Origin: Bifidobacterium oedipodis
GTDB lineage: Bacteria; Actinomycetota; Actinomycetes; Actinomycetales; Bifidobacteriaceae
Direction of reading: 5' to 3'
Assembly: GCF_012932425.1 (NCBI RefSeq)
Contig: NZ_JAAIII010000002.1
Location: 310,001 to 374,000 of the forward strand
Length of the DNA stretch: 64,000 bases
The translations under genes and the position numbers were made by a program. Within the stretch, counting starts at the first letter, position 1; the number at the start of each line of letters is the position of its first letter. Of the stretch, positions 9,071-18,369 are shown one piece after another. The notes below the pieces were generated by a model that saw only the letters and a program-made list of their open reading frames with translations, was not told where the DNA came from and did not search any database.

Positions 9071-10546
9071 TTACAGTTTGACCAGTGCGGTGATGAATGC
9101 GTCGATGGCGGCGCGGGCGGCGGTCATGTCGTCGGGATTATTGACGACGACGGCGAAAGCCAACGCCCCCCCGTTCGTGCGCGATACGTTGCCGGCCATC
9201 GAGGTCACGGTGCCGAGGCTGCCGGTTTTGACGCGCAGCAGGCCTGCCGCGTCATCATCCGTGTATCGGTTGGAGGCGGTGCCCGTAAGCCCCGACACTG
9301 ACAGTCCTTCGGCTGCGGCCGCACCAGAACCGGCTTTAAGGTTATGCTGCTGCACGGCCACCAAGGTGCGCACGGTCAGGCTTGAGCCGTCCGACAATCC
9401 CGAGCAATCGGCCATGGTCAGGCCCGTGGTGTCGATGCCAAGCTGGTTCAGTGCGGCGCGAACCGCTGCTGTGGCACCTTTCGGCGAATTCTCCTGACCT
9501 GCAGCCAGCGCCGTGAGCCGGCCGAATTCCTCGGCCAACGTGTTATCCGAATGCCGCAGGGTGTAGGCCATGATTTCGGCCAAGGTGGCGGAGCTGACCG
9601 ATGCGATCGGCGAAAGTCCGTCCGGCGCTGTGCCGGCCGATGGCTCCCCTTCCACTGTGATGCCCTGCTCGCCCAACAATCGCACGAATGTCGAAACCAC
9701 GTCGACTGCCGTGTTCTGGGAAAGTTCCGGGTATCCGGGCGAGTCGTCCGGGTCGGCCGGCGCGGGCGTGTCAGCCGTATATTGGCGGCCACCGTCGATG
9801 GCCATTGACGAGACGGGCGTGGCATACATGGTGTAGCCGGCGTCCACCAACGCGTCAGGCAGTCGCACAGTGCCGAACAGGGTGTCGTCGTAGTGCAATC
9901 GCACGGCGGTAATGCCGCGCTGTGCGAGAGCTGCGGCCGTGGATTGCGCCAGCGATCCCAAGCCAGCCCTGCCGTTGGTGTGCTCCGGATCGTTGGTGCC
10001 GGCGGATAGTAGCATATCGCCGTTGCCTTTGATGGTAAGCACGTTGGTGCCGTCGGCGTTCTGGCTGAGGAAGGTTTGCGTGTCGAGCGTGGACGACATA
10101 TCAAGCGTGGAGGATGCAGCCAGCGCGGTCAGCGTTTTCATCGTGGAAGCCGGCTCACGCGGGGTACCTGCCTCATGTTCGGCGGCCACATTGCCTTGAG
10201 CGTCGGTGATAATCACCGACGTGTCGCTGCCGACGCCCTCGGCGGTGAGCAGACTGTTCACCAGCTTTGCGGCAGCCTCAGAATCAATGGTTTTGGTGAG
10301 GTCGAGATCGCCGACGATAGTGCCCGCAGTCTTGGCTTGTTCGGGATCGCCGTAAACCGGCACCGATACGGCAGCGAGGGTGAGCGGGCCGGGAATCACG
10401 TCGGTAATGTCACCGATGCAATAGCCCACGAATAGGGCGATGGTGGTCAGCGCCGAAACCGTCACTACAATCGGACGACGCAGCACGCCGCGGGACCGAC
10501 GTCTGGAAGAGCGACGCCCTCGGCGTGCAACCGCTGCGGATGCCAA
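9071..10546 (-). CDS. dacB: D-alanyl-D-alanine carboxypeptidase/endopeptidase, PBP4 (peptidase S13) family
   Basis: Trims or cleaves peptidoglycan stem peptides outside the membrane. After an Arg-rich start (residues 1-23) there is a single membrane helix or uncleaved signal (VVTVSALTTIALFVGYCIG). The three active-site motifs are present: SxxK as STMK near residue 132, SxN as SDN near 330, and KTG in RVKTGSL near 435. The family insert lies between the first two. The start is TTG at 10546, supported by GAAGGAGAG eight bases ahead; no better ATG exists. The 491-residue length fits the family. Followed 66 bases later by hpt. Confidence 0.92.
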   Translation of the reverse strand: MASAAVARRGRRSSRRRSRGVLRRPIVVTVSALTTIALFVGYCIGDITDVIPGPLTLAAVSVPVYGDPEQAKTAGTIVGDLDLTKTIDSEAAAKLVNSLLTAEGVGSDTSVIITDAQGNVAAEHEAGTPREPASTMKTLTALAASSTLDMSSTLDTQTFLSQNADGTNVLTIKGNGDMLLSAGTNDPEHTNGRAGLGSLAQSTAAALAQRGITAVRLHYDDTLFGTVRLPDALVDAGYTMYATPVSSMAIDGGRQYTADTPAPADPDDSPGYPELSQNTAVDVVSTFVRLLGEQGITVEGEPSAGTAPDGLSPIASVSSATLAEIMAYTLRHSDNTLAEEFGRLTALAAGQENSPKGATAAVRAALNQLGIDTTGLTMADCSGLSDGSSLTVRTLVAVQQHNLKAGSGAAAAEGLSVSGLTGTASNRYTDDDAAGLLRVKTGSLGTVTSMAGNVSRTNGGALAFAVVVNNPDDMTAARAAIDAFITALVKL

Positions 10547-10689
10547 CGCTTGACTCTCCTTCGCTTGTTGTGCGTGTTTCGCTTGTTGTGCGCAACAGCC
10601 TACGGCGACGGATTGACCGCACCTGATCGCCCCTACTACTTCTATGGCTTGCTGCCGGTGTTGTTTGATTGTTTGCGGCTTGTATTCCG

Positions 10690-12381
10690 CTACTTCTGCA
10701 GCGAGGCAAACGACTCCAGGGTGGCGACGATTGCTACCATGCGCTCATCCAACAGTTTGCCGCCCAACCATATTCCCAAAACAAGGCCGCCAATGCCGTT
10801 GGCCAGCGCGACGACGGCAACAATCCACCCCATAGCCGCCACACCGGTAACCGCCAGCACGATGGCGACGATACCCGTGGGCAACATAAGCAGTATGGAG
10901 CCGAGCATATAGACCAGCGGGAAGAATCCCTGTGCCACAGCGCCGCCCTGCGGATTGGAGAACGGGCGGTCAATGGCTGGCACGGGATACATCAGCACCA
11001 CGGATATCACTTCGGCCAGTCCCAGACCGGCATAGGCGCATCCTAATCCGGCTGCAGTGAAGGCAACGGCCATAGACAGAGTGTCAGGTGAACGCCAGTC
11101 GCCGGTGAACACCAACAAAGCCAACGCCAGCACCAACAGATAGACGGTGGCGAACACACCCTGCACGCGCACGCGGGCGAGACGGTCGTCCTTGCCTCTG
11201 ACACCGGCGAGCACTTCCATGGCGAAGCCGCGACCGTCATAGGCCAGTCCGTTACTTTCGCAGAACATCATGAATACGCCGCCCCACAGCAGAGACTGCC
11301 ACAAAATGGCGGTGATGCCGTGCTGTTGCAGAGCGAAAACGAATACGAACAGCAAAGGCATCAGCATGATCACTGATTGGCGTGGATCGTGGCGCAGATA
11401 CGCGATAATACGGCCGCTAATCGCGCCGGAAACGCTGTCAGGCATATGGGCGAATACGCCAATGCCTCTGGTTTTGCCGGCCGAAGCATGCGTGGCACCA
11501 ATGGTGAGGCGCTCATGTTTCAGGCACCAGGTGCTTCCCAGCAGGCACAGCCACCAGGTCAGGGCCAGAATAGCCAAGCGGATAATCAGCCCCGACCAAT
11601 TGCCGTACAACACGTCGAATGGCAGTTGGAAGGCCGCACCCAAGGGCGTGAACGCCAATGCTCCGGCCAGTGCGTCGGCGGCAGCTGGATCGACGGCAAA
11701 GCCCGTACCGTTGACCATGACATTGGGCATCTGGCAGATGACGATGAACAGTATGATCACGATGATGTAGAACGCGTTCTTGCCGCGTTGCGAGGTGACC
11801 AGTGTGGTGGACAAGGCAATGACCAGTTTCGACAGGCTCATCAGCGTTATGATGGCCAGCGGTGCGGCGATAACAGCCGTTACCACCGCCCCCGCGCCCA
11901 GCCAACGGTAGGCGGGCGCGAACGCAATCAGCGCCAGAGTGGCGGCGATGGCTGGTATGCCGGCCAATCCTGAGGCCAGCAGGCCAAGGCTGAGTGTGCG
12001 ATCGGCAATGCCATACAGCGCGAATTTGCCGGGGTTCATGGTTGAACCTTCGCCGATGTACATCACCTGCACCAATATCACGAACAGGGCGGCGCATGCA
12101 CCACCAATCACCATGACGCAGCGGAATACCAGCAAAAACATCAGCATTCGCATCTGCATCTCAGGAACGCTGAGCGTTCCACGAGACAGCAGCGCAGGGC
12201 CTTCGCCGAGCACAATACCAGCGATACCAGCGCCAATAACCAATCCTGCCGCGAGCACCCAGCAGATGGCATAGCCAACGGTCTGCCACACCGATTTGCG
12301 CATGGCGGCGAAGGTCAGTGCCCAGCGCAAACGCACCAGGGTGAGCACTGGCTGCATGGTTTTTTGTATATTCCCCGTCAT
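10690..12381 (-). CDS. ABC exporter, membrane-spanning subunit
   Basis: A 563-residue polytopic membrane protein with about twelve hydrophobic segments, among them residues 38-65, 90-115, 140-165, 170-195 and a run of four or more in the last 170 residues (VYMLGSILLMLPTGIVAIVL and others). It has no signal peptide or extracellular domain. The start codon overlaps the stop of the preceding ATPase gene by four bases (ATGA), so the two subunits are translationally coupled. It resembles large ABC-2-like permeases of actinobacteria; the substrate cannot be told from sequence. The 143 bases between its stop and dacB show no gene. Confidence 0.78.
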   Translation of the reverse strand: MTGNIQKTMQPVLTLVRLRWALTFAAMRKSVWQTVGYAICWVLAAGLVIGAGIAGIVLGEGPALLSRGTLSVPEMQMRMLMFLLVFRCVMVIGGACAALFVILVQVMYIGEGSTMNPGKFALYGIADRTLSLGLLASGLAGIPAIAATLALIAFAPAYRWLGAGAVVTAVIAAPLAIITLMSLSKLVIALSTTLVTSQRGKNAFYIIVIILFIVICQMPNVMVNGTGFAVDPAAADALAGALAFTPLGAAFQLPFDVLYGNWSGLIIRLAILALTWWLCLLGSTWCLKHERLTIGATHASAGKTRGIGVFAHMPDSVSGAISGRIIAYLRHDPRQSVIMLMPLLFVFVFALQQHGITAILWQSLLWGGVFMMFCESNGLAYDGRGFAMEVLAGVRGKDDRLARVRVQGVFATVYLLVLALALLVFTGDWRSPDTLSMAVAFTAAGLGCAYAGLGLAEVISVVLMYPVPAIDRPFSNPQGGAVAQGFFPLVYMLGSILLMLPTGIVAIVLAVTGVAAMGWIVAVVALANGIGGLVLGIWLGGKLLDERMVAIVATLESFASLQK

Positions 12382-13277
12382 GCTTGCTGCTCCTGGGTGG
12401 TGGAGGCTTCATCCTGGCCACCGTCGAGCCAGTCGATTTTGGCAGCGGCGTGACGTCCGCCAACCAGTTGCAGGAATCGATCCTCTAATTCCTCGCCGGC
12501 CGCCACCTGTTCGACGGTGCCGGCCGCGCACACTTGCCCGTGATTGATAATCGCCACATGCGTGCACATCTTTTCGACCAGTGCCATCACATGGGAGGAG
12601 ATGATCACCGTGCCGCCGGTGGCCGCATATTCGATGAGGATGTCTTTTAGATTCGCGCTGGAAACCGGATCGACGGATTCGAATGGCTCGTCGAGCACCA
12701 GAATGCGCGGGCTGTGAATCATCGCACAAGCCAGGCAGATCTTCTTGGTCATGCCGGAGGAATAGTCCATCACCATCGTGTTGGCCGCCTGCGCCAAGTC
12801 AAAGGCCGTCAGCAGGTCGTTGGCGCGACGCGTTACTTCGTCGCGGGGCATGCCGCGCAGCATACCGGCGTATACCAGCAGTTGCAGGCCGGTGAGTCGA
12901 TCGAAAATCTGATCGACCTGCGGCATCACACCGATGGAGCGTTTGGCGCGGTTCACATCGCTCCATACGTCGGCGCCGAGAATCATTGCCGTGCCGGCAT
13001 CGGGCTTAAGCAAGCCGGTGAGCATGTTGAGTGTGGTGGTTTTGCCGGCACCGTTGGGGCCGACCAGACCATAGAACGAGCCGACCGGAATATCGAGTGC
13101 CAGGCCGTTGACGGCGATATTGTTCTCGAAACGCTTATACAGGCCGCGGATTGACACGGCCGCAGTCGGATCCGGCGGGAAGAACGGCACGGGCTGTGCA
13201 GGCGGTACGGGTTGTGCGGGCGGCATAGCCTGCACAGGCTGGAATTGAACGGATGGCTGCGATGCGTCGTTAGTCAT
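12378..13277 (-). CDS. ABC transporter ATP-binding protein
   Basis: The ATPase partner of the membrane subunit encoded directly downstream. The 299-residue protein begins with a Pro/Gln-rich low-complexity stretch (residues 10-32), then a single nucleotide-binding domain: Walker A GPNGAGKT near residue 75, Q-loop MPQVDQIFDRLTG near 119, signature SSGMTKK (normally LSGGQ; here altered), Walker B ILVLDEPFESVDP near 195 and switch histidine SSHVM near 225. Subfamily A/ABC-2 type by the spacing and by the altered signature. A C-terminal tail of about 55 residues is not conserved. Export of an unknown compound is inferred. Confidence 0.88.
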   Translation of the reverse strand: MTNDASQPSVQFQPVQAMPPAQPVPPAQPVPFFPPDPTAAVSIRGLYKRFENNIAVNGLALDIPVGSFYGLVGPNGAGKTTTLNMLTGLLKPDAGTAMILGADVWSDVNRAKRSIGVMPQVDQIFDRLTGLQLLVYAGMLRGMPRDEVTRRANDLLTAFDLAQAANTMVMDYSSGMTKKICLACAMIHSPRILVLDEPFESVDPVSSANLKDILIEYAATGGTVIISSHVMALVEKMCTHVAIINHGQVCAAGTVEQVAAGEELEDRFLQLVGGRHAAAKIDWLDGGQDEASTTQEQQA

Positions 13278-13359
13278 ATTCCCAGCCTAGCCCATTGCGA
13301 ACAATCCGGGCGGATTTGTCAATATTGTTTGCCCGCAGTTCATTCACTCCTTCGTTCAT

Positions 13360-14583
13360 TCACCCCTTATGCTCGATGGGCTTCCATTGCGCTTTGGCGA
13401 AAATGGCTTGGAAGGAAATCGGCACATAGCTGAACATGTAGATCGGGAAGCTCAGCACATAAGCAAGCAGCTCCTTGTTGGTCGCGCCGATCTGGTCACG
13501 CTCCACGATGATGGTCAGGGCGGCCAATGCCATCATGCCCAGCACCGCCATCACAATCATGTTGATCCATCCGGATAGGGAGCCGAACTGGCTCGACCAA
13601 GTGACGAATCCGAAAGCGGCGAACAGCAATCCCAACACAGTACGGATGATGCCGAGCAGAGTGAACGGGCACAGCAGCAGTGTGAAATCGATGCAGGAGA
13701 AGTCACGTTCGCGCACCGCGCGTTTGATCAACGCGCTGCCGTAGTAGCGGAACACTTGCAGGAATCCCTTGCTCCAGCGCAGTCGCTGCCGCCAGCTTTG
13801 GGCGAAGCTGACCGGCTGCTCGTCATAGAGGATCGCGCTGCCGCAGTAGCCGATGCGGTCGCCGTGCAGAATTGAATCCATGGTGAATTCGAGATCTTCG
13901 GTCATCAGATGGAATTTCCAGCCCTTATTGCGGCGCATAACCTCCTGTGAGAACATGAATCCGGTGCCGCCCACATGGCACGACGAGCCGATAATCATAC
14001 GTGAGTTCGACAGGAAGCGTGATTCGCGGATGAACCAGAGGGCCGAACCGGAAGACACCCAGTTGTCGTTGAGGTTCACCGAATTGCGGTAGCTGGTCAG
14101 AATCTTAAATCCTGACTGGAAGGCCTTGTTCATCTCTTCGAAGTAATGCTTGTCAAGCTTGTTGTCCGCGTCGAACACGAAAAACGCGTCATAGGGGTCG
14201 GCTGCACCAGATTCAATCATCGAGTTGAGCAGATAAGTCAGCGCATAGCCCTTGCCAATCAGTTCGGTGTTATGCCGTTCAATCACATTGCAATCAAGCG
14301 AACGAGCCACGTCGGCGGTGTTGTCGGTGCAGTTGTCGGCCACCAACCAGATGTCAATCAGACGCGACGGATAGGTTTGCGCACGAATCGAACCGATGAG
14401 GTTGGCAATCACCTTCGATTCGTTACGTGCGGAAATAAGCACCGCGTAACGCTTGTTCATTGGGGCGTCTGGGAAACGCACCGGTTTGGAGAACAGTCCG
14501 ATCAGAATGCACGCACCCTGATACAGCATGCCGGCTGCGCCGACGATGAACAGCAAGACGTCGAGAACGCTCAGAATCGCCAT
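13360..14583 (-). CDS. Glycosyltransferase family 2, membrane-bound
   Basis: A processive-type GT2 enzyme of about 407 residues. An N-terminal membrane helix (residues 3-28) is followed by the GT-A domain: YAVLISARNE near 47, NCTDNTADVA near 85, FVFDADNKLD (the DxD metal site) near 137, GTGFMFSQEV near 205, TEDLEF near 225 and the QxxRW-like QRLRWSKGFLQ near 265. Three or four membrane helices close the protein, the layout of synthases that extrude polysaccharide. The ATG at 14583 overlaps the last base of the stop of the AI-2E-type gene (TGATG), which argues for coupling; a GTG at 14592 in the same frame is the alternative. The product is unknown; a cell-surface or exopolysaccharide role is inferred. 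Confidence 0.85.
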   Translation of the reverse strand: MAILSVLDVLLFIVGAAGMLYQGACILIGLFSKPVRFPDAPMNKRYAVLISARNESKVIANLIGSIRAQTYPSRLIDIWLVADNCTDNTADVARSLDCNVIERHNTELIGKGYALTYLLNSMIESGAADPYDAFFVFDADNKLDKHYFEEMNKAFQSGFKILTSYRNSVNLNDNWVSSGSALWFIRESRFLSNSRMIIGSSCHVGGTGFMFSQEVMRRNKGWKFHLMTEDLEFTMDSILHGDRIGYCGSAILYDEQPVSFAQSWRQRLRWSKGFLQVFRYYGSALIKRAVRERDFSCIDFTLLLCPFTLLGIIRTVLGLLFAAFGFVTWSSQFGSLSGWINMIVMAVLGMMALAALTIIVERDQIGATNKELLAYVLSFPIYMFSYVPISFQAIFAKAQWKPIEHKG

Positions 14584-16181
14584 CAGCGCCACCCGGCTCT
14601 CGGATTGCTCGAATTATTCTCGTTATTCTCGGCAGCTCGTTCGGCAGTGGATTCTTCAGCTTGTGCAGCTGAACCCTCACGTGCTTCGGCAGAACCGTTA
14701 TCGTCGGTTGCGTCGCCGGCACCTTTCAGTCCGGCCAAACCGGCACCAGCGTTGCCGTGCAACACACCCTGGGGAATGGCCACCGTAGCGGATTCCTCAT
14801 CATCGGATTCCTGCGCACCATCATGCGCAGGGATGCCGTACAGCTGTTCCTGCAAACGCCGAATCTCCTCGTCCATGGGCACGCGGCTGCTGGATCCCTT
14901 GGCGGCGCGCGGCATATGCTCACCGAACGGATGCATCACATGTTCACCGATCGCTTCGGTTGCCTCGACGATCTTCGACTTCTTCTCACCCACCGGATCG
15001 TTCATCAGCGGCGAATCAACCAGCTCATACCTTCTGGTGTAGGCGCGGAAAATAACCTGCAGAGAGGCGGTGATCGGCAGGGCAAGGAAGGCGCCAAGCG
15101 CGCCGAACAGCGAGCCGAAAGCCAGCACGGCGAGGAAGGCGATGGCCGCGTTGATATCCATGGTGCGCTGGGAAATGCGCGGGGAAAGAATCAGGTTTTC
15201 AATCTGCTGGTAGACAACGATGAACACCAACACCGCAACAGCGTACGGCCAACCCCGGTTGCCCAACGCGAACAGCACCGGCAAAGCGCCGCCGATATAG
15301 GTACCAACCGTGGGAATGAACTGGGAGACAACGCCGCAGAACAGTGCCAGCGGCAGCCAGTAGGGCACATGCAGCACCTCAAGGAATACTGCGGTGCAGG
15401 CGGCATTGATCAGCGCCAGAATCGAACGGGAGAACAGGAAGGATGAGATCTGATCCTGTGCCACGGTCCACACCAGCAGAAAACGGCGTTGGGTGGCAGG
15501 AGCGAGCCACTGGCAGAAGGAGCGGCGCATCTTGGGTCCGGACGCGGAAATGTAATAGGTGGTCATCACCACGGTCATCAGGTTCAGCAGGAAGGAGAAC
15601 AGTCCGCCCACCGTGCTCAGCGCAGTGCCAGCAAAATCGGTGACCCACGAGGTTTGGATATTATTGAGGATTTCAGAACCGAGGCTGTTGATTTCCGGCG
15701 GCAGATGGAACGCGAAATATTGTTCGGTGAAATCGCGGATCTGATCATACATGGCCGGGATTCCGCGAACCATGGCGATCATCTGCTGCACGAACATGTT
15801 GCCGAACAGCGTCAGCAGTACGCAAATCACCACCGCGAGCATCACCAGCGAGAACGCGGAGGCAGCGCCACGCTTCCAGCCGTGGCTCACCAGCGACACC
15901 ACCAGCGGTTCGACGGCGAGCGCTAGGAACAGAGAGATGATGATGTCGAGCACCAGGTAGGAGATGTCGCCCCACGAACGCCAGCAGAACGAGAACACGA
16001 CGATGGCGATGGCCACATACAGCAGGGCGCGACCAAACCATTCCGGTGGGCGGCGTGAATCGCCCTTGGCGGGGAAGAGTGTGCCGAGGTCCAGCTTCTG
16101 TTCGTCGCCTTCGGCGGTGCCGGCGCTTGTGGCTGCCATTCGATCGCCTGTTGCGCGGTTTGCATATGCTTTTTCGCTCAT
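14583..16181 (-). CDS. AI-2E family transporter
   Basis: A 532-residue polytopic protein of the AI-2 exporter/TqsA superfamily. Eight hydrophobic segments lie between residues 48 and 400 (LLYVAIAIVVFSFCW, LVLDIIISLFLALAVEPLV and on), with the family-typical VPYWLPLALFCGVVSQFIPTVGTYIGG-like region near 270-300 and LSPRISQRTMDINAA near 330. About 130 C-terminal residues are hydrophilic, acidic and Ala/Glu-rich and probably disordered. Family members export autoinducer-2, Na+ or unknown solutes; the name does not prove an AI-2 role. GGGAAGG precedes the ATG. It is coupled to the downstream glycosyltransferase, so it may act with it in envelope assembly. Confidence 0.88.
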   Translation of the reverse strand: MSEKAYANRATGDRMAATSAGTAEGDEQKLDLGTLFPAKGDSRRPPEWFGRALLYVAIAIVVFSFCWRSWGDISYLVLDIIISLFLALAVEPLVVSLVSHGWKRGAASAFSLVMLAVVICVLLTLFGNMFVQQMIAMVRGIPAMYDQIRDFTEQYFAFHLPPEINSLGSEILNNIQTSWVTDFAGTALSTVGGLFSFLLNLMTVVMTTYYISASGPKMRRSFCQWLAPATQRRFLLVWTVAQDQISSFLFSRSILALINAACTAVFLEVLHVPYWLPLALFCGVVSQFIPTVGTYIGGALPVLFALGNRGWPYAVAVLVFIVVYQQIENLILSPRISQRTMDINAAIAFLAVLAFGSLFGALGAFLALPITASLQVIFRAYTRRYELVDSPLMNDPVGEKKSKIVEATEAIGEHVMHPFGEHMPRAAKGSSSRVPMDEEIRRLQEQLYGIPAHDGAQESDDEESATVAIPQGVLHGNAGAGLAGLKGAGDATDDNGSAEAREGSAAQAEESTAERAAENNENNSSNPRAGWR

Positions 16182-16237
16182 GCCTTCCCATTGTAGCGAG
16201 GAGCGTGGCGTACACCCGGCTTTCTATTGTGGTAGGC

Positions 16238-17119
16238 ATGCTCAACGTTTCGATTATCATTCCCGCGTGGAACGAATCCGAACGCATCCGCGACTGTCTG
16301 ACCAATGCCACGCGCCAGACCGTGATGCCCCACGAGGTGTTGGTGGTGGATAACCGTTCAACCGATGATACCTGCGCCATTGTTGAACAGTTCATCGCCG
16401 AACACCCTGAAACGCCGGTGAAGTTGCTGCATCAGGATGCCGAACAGGGGTTGATTCCGACGCGCAACTATGGGTTCGACCATGCCACGGGCGATATTCT
16501 TGGCCGCGTGGATGCTGACTGCATGCTCAAGCCCGATTGGGTGGAGATCGTTTCCGGCGTGTTCACCGAGGATCCGCGCGCCATGGGTGCCACTGGACCG
16601 GTGACCTATTACGATATGCCGGCTCGCCACGCCTCACTGGCGGGCGACGATCATGTGCGTCGCCATTCCTATCGTGCCGACGGTGGCCAGGTGTTGTTGT
16701 TTGGTTCAAATATGGCGTTGCGTGCCTCCGCATGGCAGGCGATTCGCACCGAAGTGTGCCGTGATGTGGCCGATGTGATGCATGAGGATGTGGATCTGTC
16801 GCTGCACTTGTTGGGCCGTGATATGAAAACCGTGTATTGCAAGCGCATGATCTGTGGTATTTCCGCGCGTCGTATGGACACGTCCTTCAAATCGTTCCAT
16901 ACGTATATGAAGCGGTTCAAGAACACGTTCGAGGCGCACCCCGACCATTGGCGCAAGCATAAGTCGGAACATACGCTGTACATGATGTACCCGTGGCTGC
17001 GCGCGTTGTATCCCGTCTACCAGCAGCTGTTGGAATTACGCGATATCAATCCCGCTGAGCGCATGTGGTTCGAGGAACAAAGCGAACTCGCCGAGCGCGA
17101 CGATATCAAACTCGATTAG
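16238..17119 (+). CDS. Glycosyltransferase family 2 (soluble)
   Basis: A 293-residue GT2 enzyme without membrane segments. VSIIIPAWNESERI opens the Rossmann-like fold, VVDNRSTDDT near residue 30 binds the nucleotide sugar, and GRVDADCMLKPDW near 88 is the metal-binding DxD. HEDVDLSLHL near 180 is the region of the catalytic base (ED). The start at 16238 is the first residue of the fold; the 64-codon upstream extension in the same frame overlaps the divergent AI-2E-type gene and is not believed. Only 56 bases separate the two divergent starts, so promoters overlap. Sugar and acceptor are unknown. Confidence 0.85.
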   Translation: MLNVSIIIPAWNESERIRDCLTNATRQTVMPHEVLVVDNRSTDDTCAIVEQFIAEHPETPVKLLHQDAEQGLIPTRNYGFDHATGDILGRVDADCMLKPDWVEIVSGVFTEDPRAMGATGPVTYYDMPARHASLAGDDHVRRHSYRADGGQVLLFGSNMALRASAWQAIRTEVCRDVADVMHEDVDLSLHLLGRDMKTVYCKRMICGISARRMDTSFKSFHTYMKRFKNTFEAHPDHWRKHKSEHTLYMMYPWLRALYPVYQQLLELRDINPAERMWFEEQSELAERDDIKLD

Positions 17120-17259
17120 TGTTCAGGCCGGCCGTTGACCCCGGTCGGCGGCCCTAATCGGCAGCTCCTCCCCCGTCGGTAACCAGTAACCGACAACCGA
17201 CCAAATCCCGGCCCGCAACCCGACTGGCCGACAACCAACAGATACTACCGAAAGACCAC

Positions 17260-18369
17260 ATGCCCATCAACAAAGCGATTATGGCCGCTATGAAGGCCGC
17301 CAGCAGGCTCAAGCCCGAAGCCACTAAAGCCTATCGTCTCCAACGCACGCTGGAAGATGTGGCCTCATGGCTGGCCGCGCCGGATCCCCGCTGCCTGGTC
17401 AGCGACATGTCCGTTGAGATGTCGGATAACCATCGGGTACCGTTGCGTCTGTTCATACCGCGAGAACAAGCGACGCGCGGTCTGATCGTCTTCTTCCACG
17501 GAGGCGGCTGGGTGACCGGCAGCGCGCAGTTGTATCACGACTGCTGCGCACGCATGGCCGTGGAAACCTCTCGTCGTGTGCTATCCGTGGATTACCGCCG
17601 CGCACCCGAACATCGTTTCCCGATACCCGCCGAAGACTGCTATGAAGTGGCTCGACGCATCTATGCGGGCGAGCTGCTGGGCGATATGCCGGAAGATGAC
17701 ATCGTATTGTTCGGCGACAGTGCCGGTGGCAATCTGGCAGCTGTGGTGTCGCTGATGGCCAAGGATCGTGGCGATTTCACTCCACGCACCCAAATCCTGC
17801 TGTATCCGGTGGTGGGCAACGACTATTCCGACGATTCCCCATTCGCCTCGGTGCAGGAGAATGGCAAGGATTATCTGTTGACCGCGCAGGATATGGCCGG
17901 TTACTTGGATTTGTATGCGTCCTCGCCCAACGATCTCACCAACCCTTATTTCACCCCGTTATGCGCCGATGATTTGAGCGGCCAGCCGCGCACGTTGATG
18001 ATGTCGGCCGAATACTGCCCGCTGAGGGATGAGGACGAGGCGTATGCGCAACGCTTGGCCGAGGCCGGTAACGATGTGCAATGCTATCGGATCCATGACG
18101 CCATCCATGGCTATTTTCTGCAGCCGGCGATGGGCGGACTGATTCGCGACACCTATCGTCTCATCCGGCATTTTCTCGATGGTGAACCGCTGTCTAGCGA
18201 TGAATCCTCACTGGGCAGCGAGACTGTGTCTCATACCGAATCGTCGGCTGATAGCGAGCCTTCATCCGACATCGATTCATCGCGCGGCGTTGACGACAGT
18301 GGCACCAAAGGAGGCGATGAGCCATGGCGCACGATACTGATCGCCGACCACGCAACTGGTATCGACTAG
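17260..18369 (+). CDS. Alpha/beta-hydrolase (HSL-type esterase) with an acidic Ser-rich tail
   Basis: A 369-residue esterase of the hormone-sensitive-lipase family. It has the oxyanion motif HGGGW near residue 80, the nucleophile elbow GDSAGGN near 153, DYRRAPEH near 110, the acid in LRDEDEAY near 255 and the catalytic His in HDAIHGY near 283. Residues from about 305 on are a Ser/Asp/Glu-rich tail, unusual for the family and probably flexible. The gene overlaps the next one by 46 bases and is followed by a third coupled gene, so the enzyme probably handles the ester made or used by the neighbouring acyltransferase. GAAAG precedes the ATG. Substrate unknown. Confidence 0.87.
   Translation: MPINKAIMAAMKAASRLKPEATKAYRLQRTLEDVASWLAAPDPRCLVSDMSVEMSDNHRVPLRLFIPREQATRGLIVFFHGGGWVTGSAQLYHDCCARMAVETSRRVLSVDYRRAPEHRFPIPAEDCYEVARRIYAGELLGDMPEDDIVLFGDSAGGNLAAVVSLMAKDRGDFTPRTQILLYPVVGNDYSDDSPFASVQENGKDYLLTAQDMAGYLDLYASSPNDLTNPYFTPLCADDLSGQPRTLMMSAEYCPLRDEDEAYAQRLAEAGNDVQCYRIHDAIHGYFLQPAMGGLIRDTYRLIRHFLDGEPLSSDESSLGSETVSHTESSADSEPSSDIDSSRGVDDSGTKGGDEPWRTILIADHATGID

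Noticed and set aside
14583..16181. Proof of AI-2 quorum signalling
   Set aside because: The family name covers exporters of varied solutes, and no luxS is present in the window.
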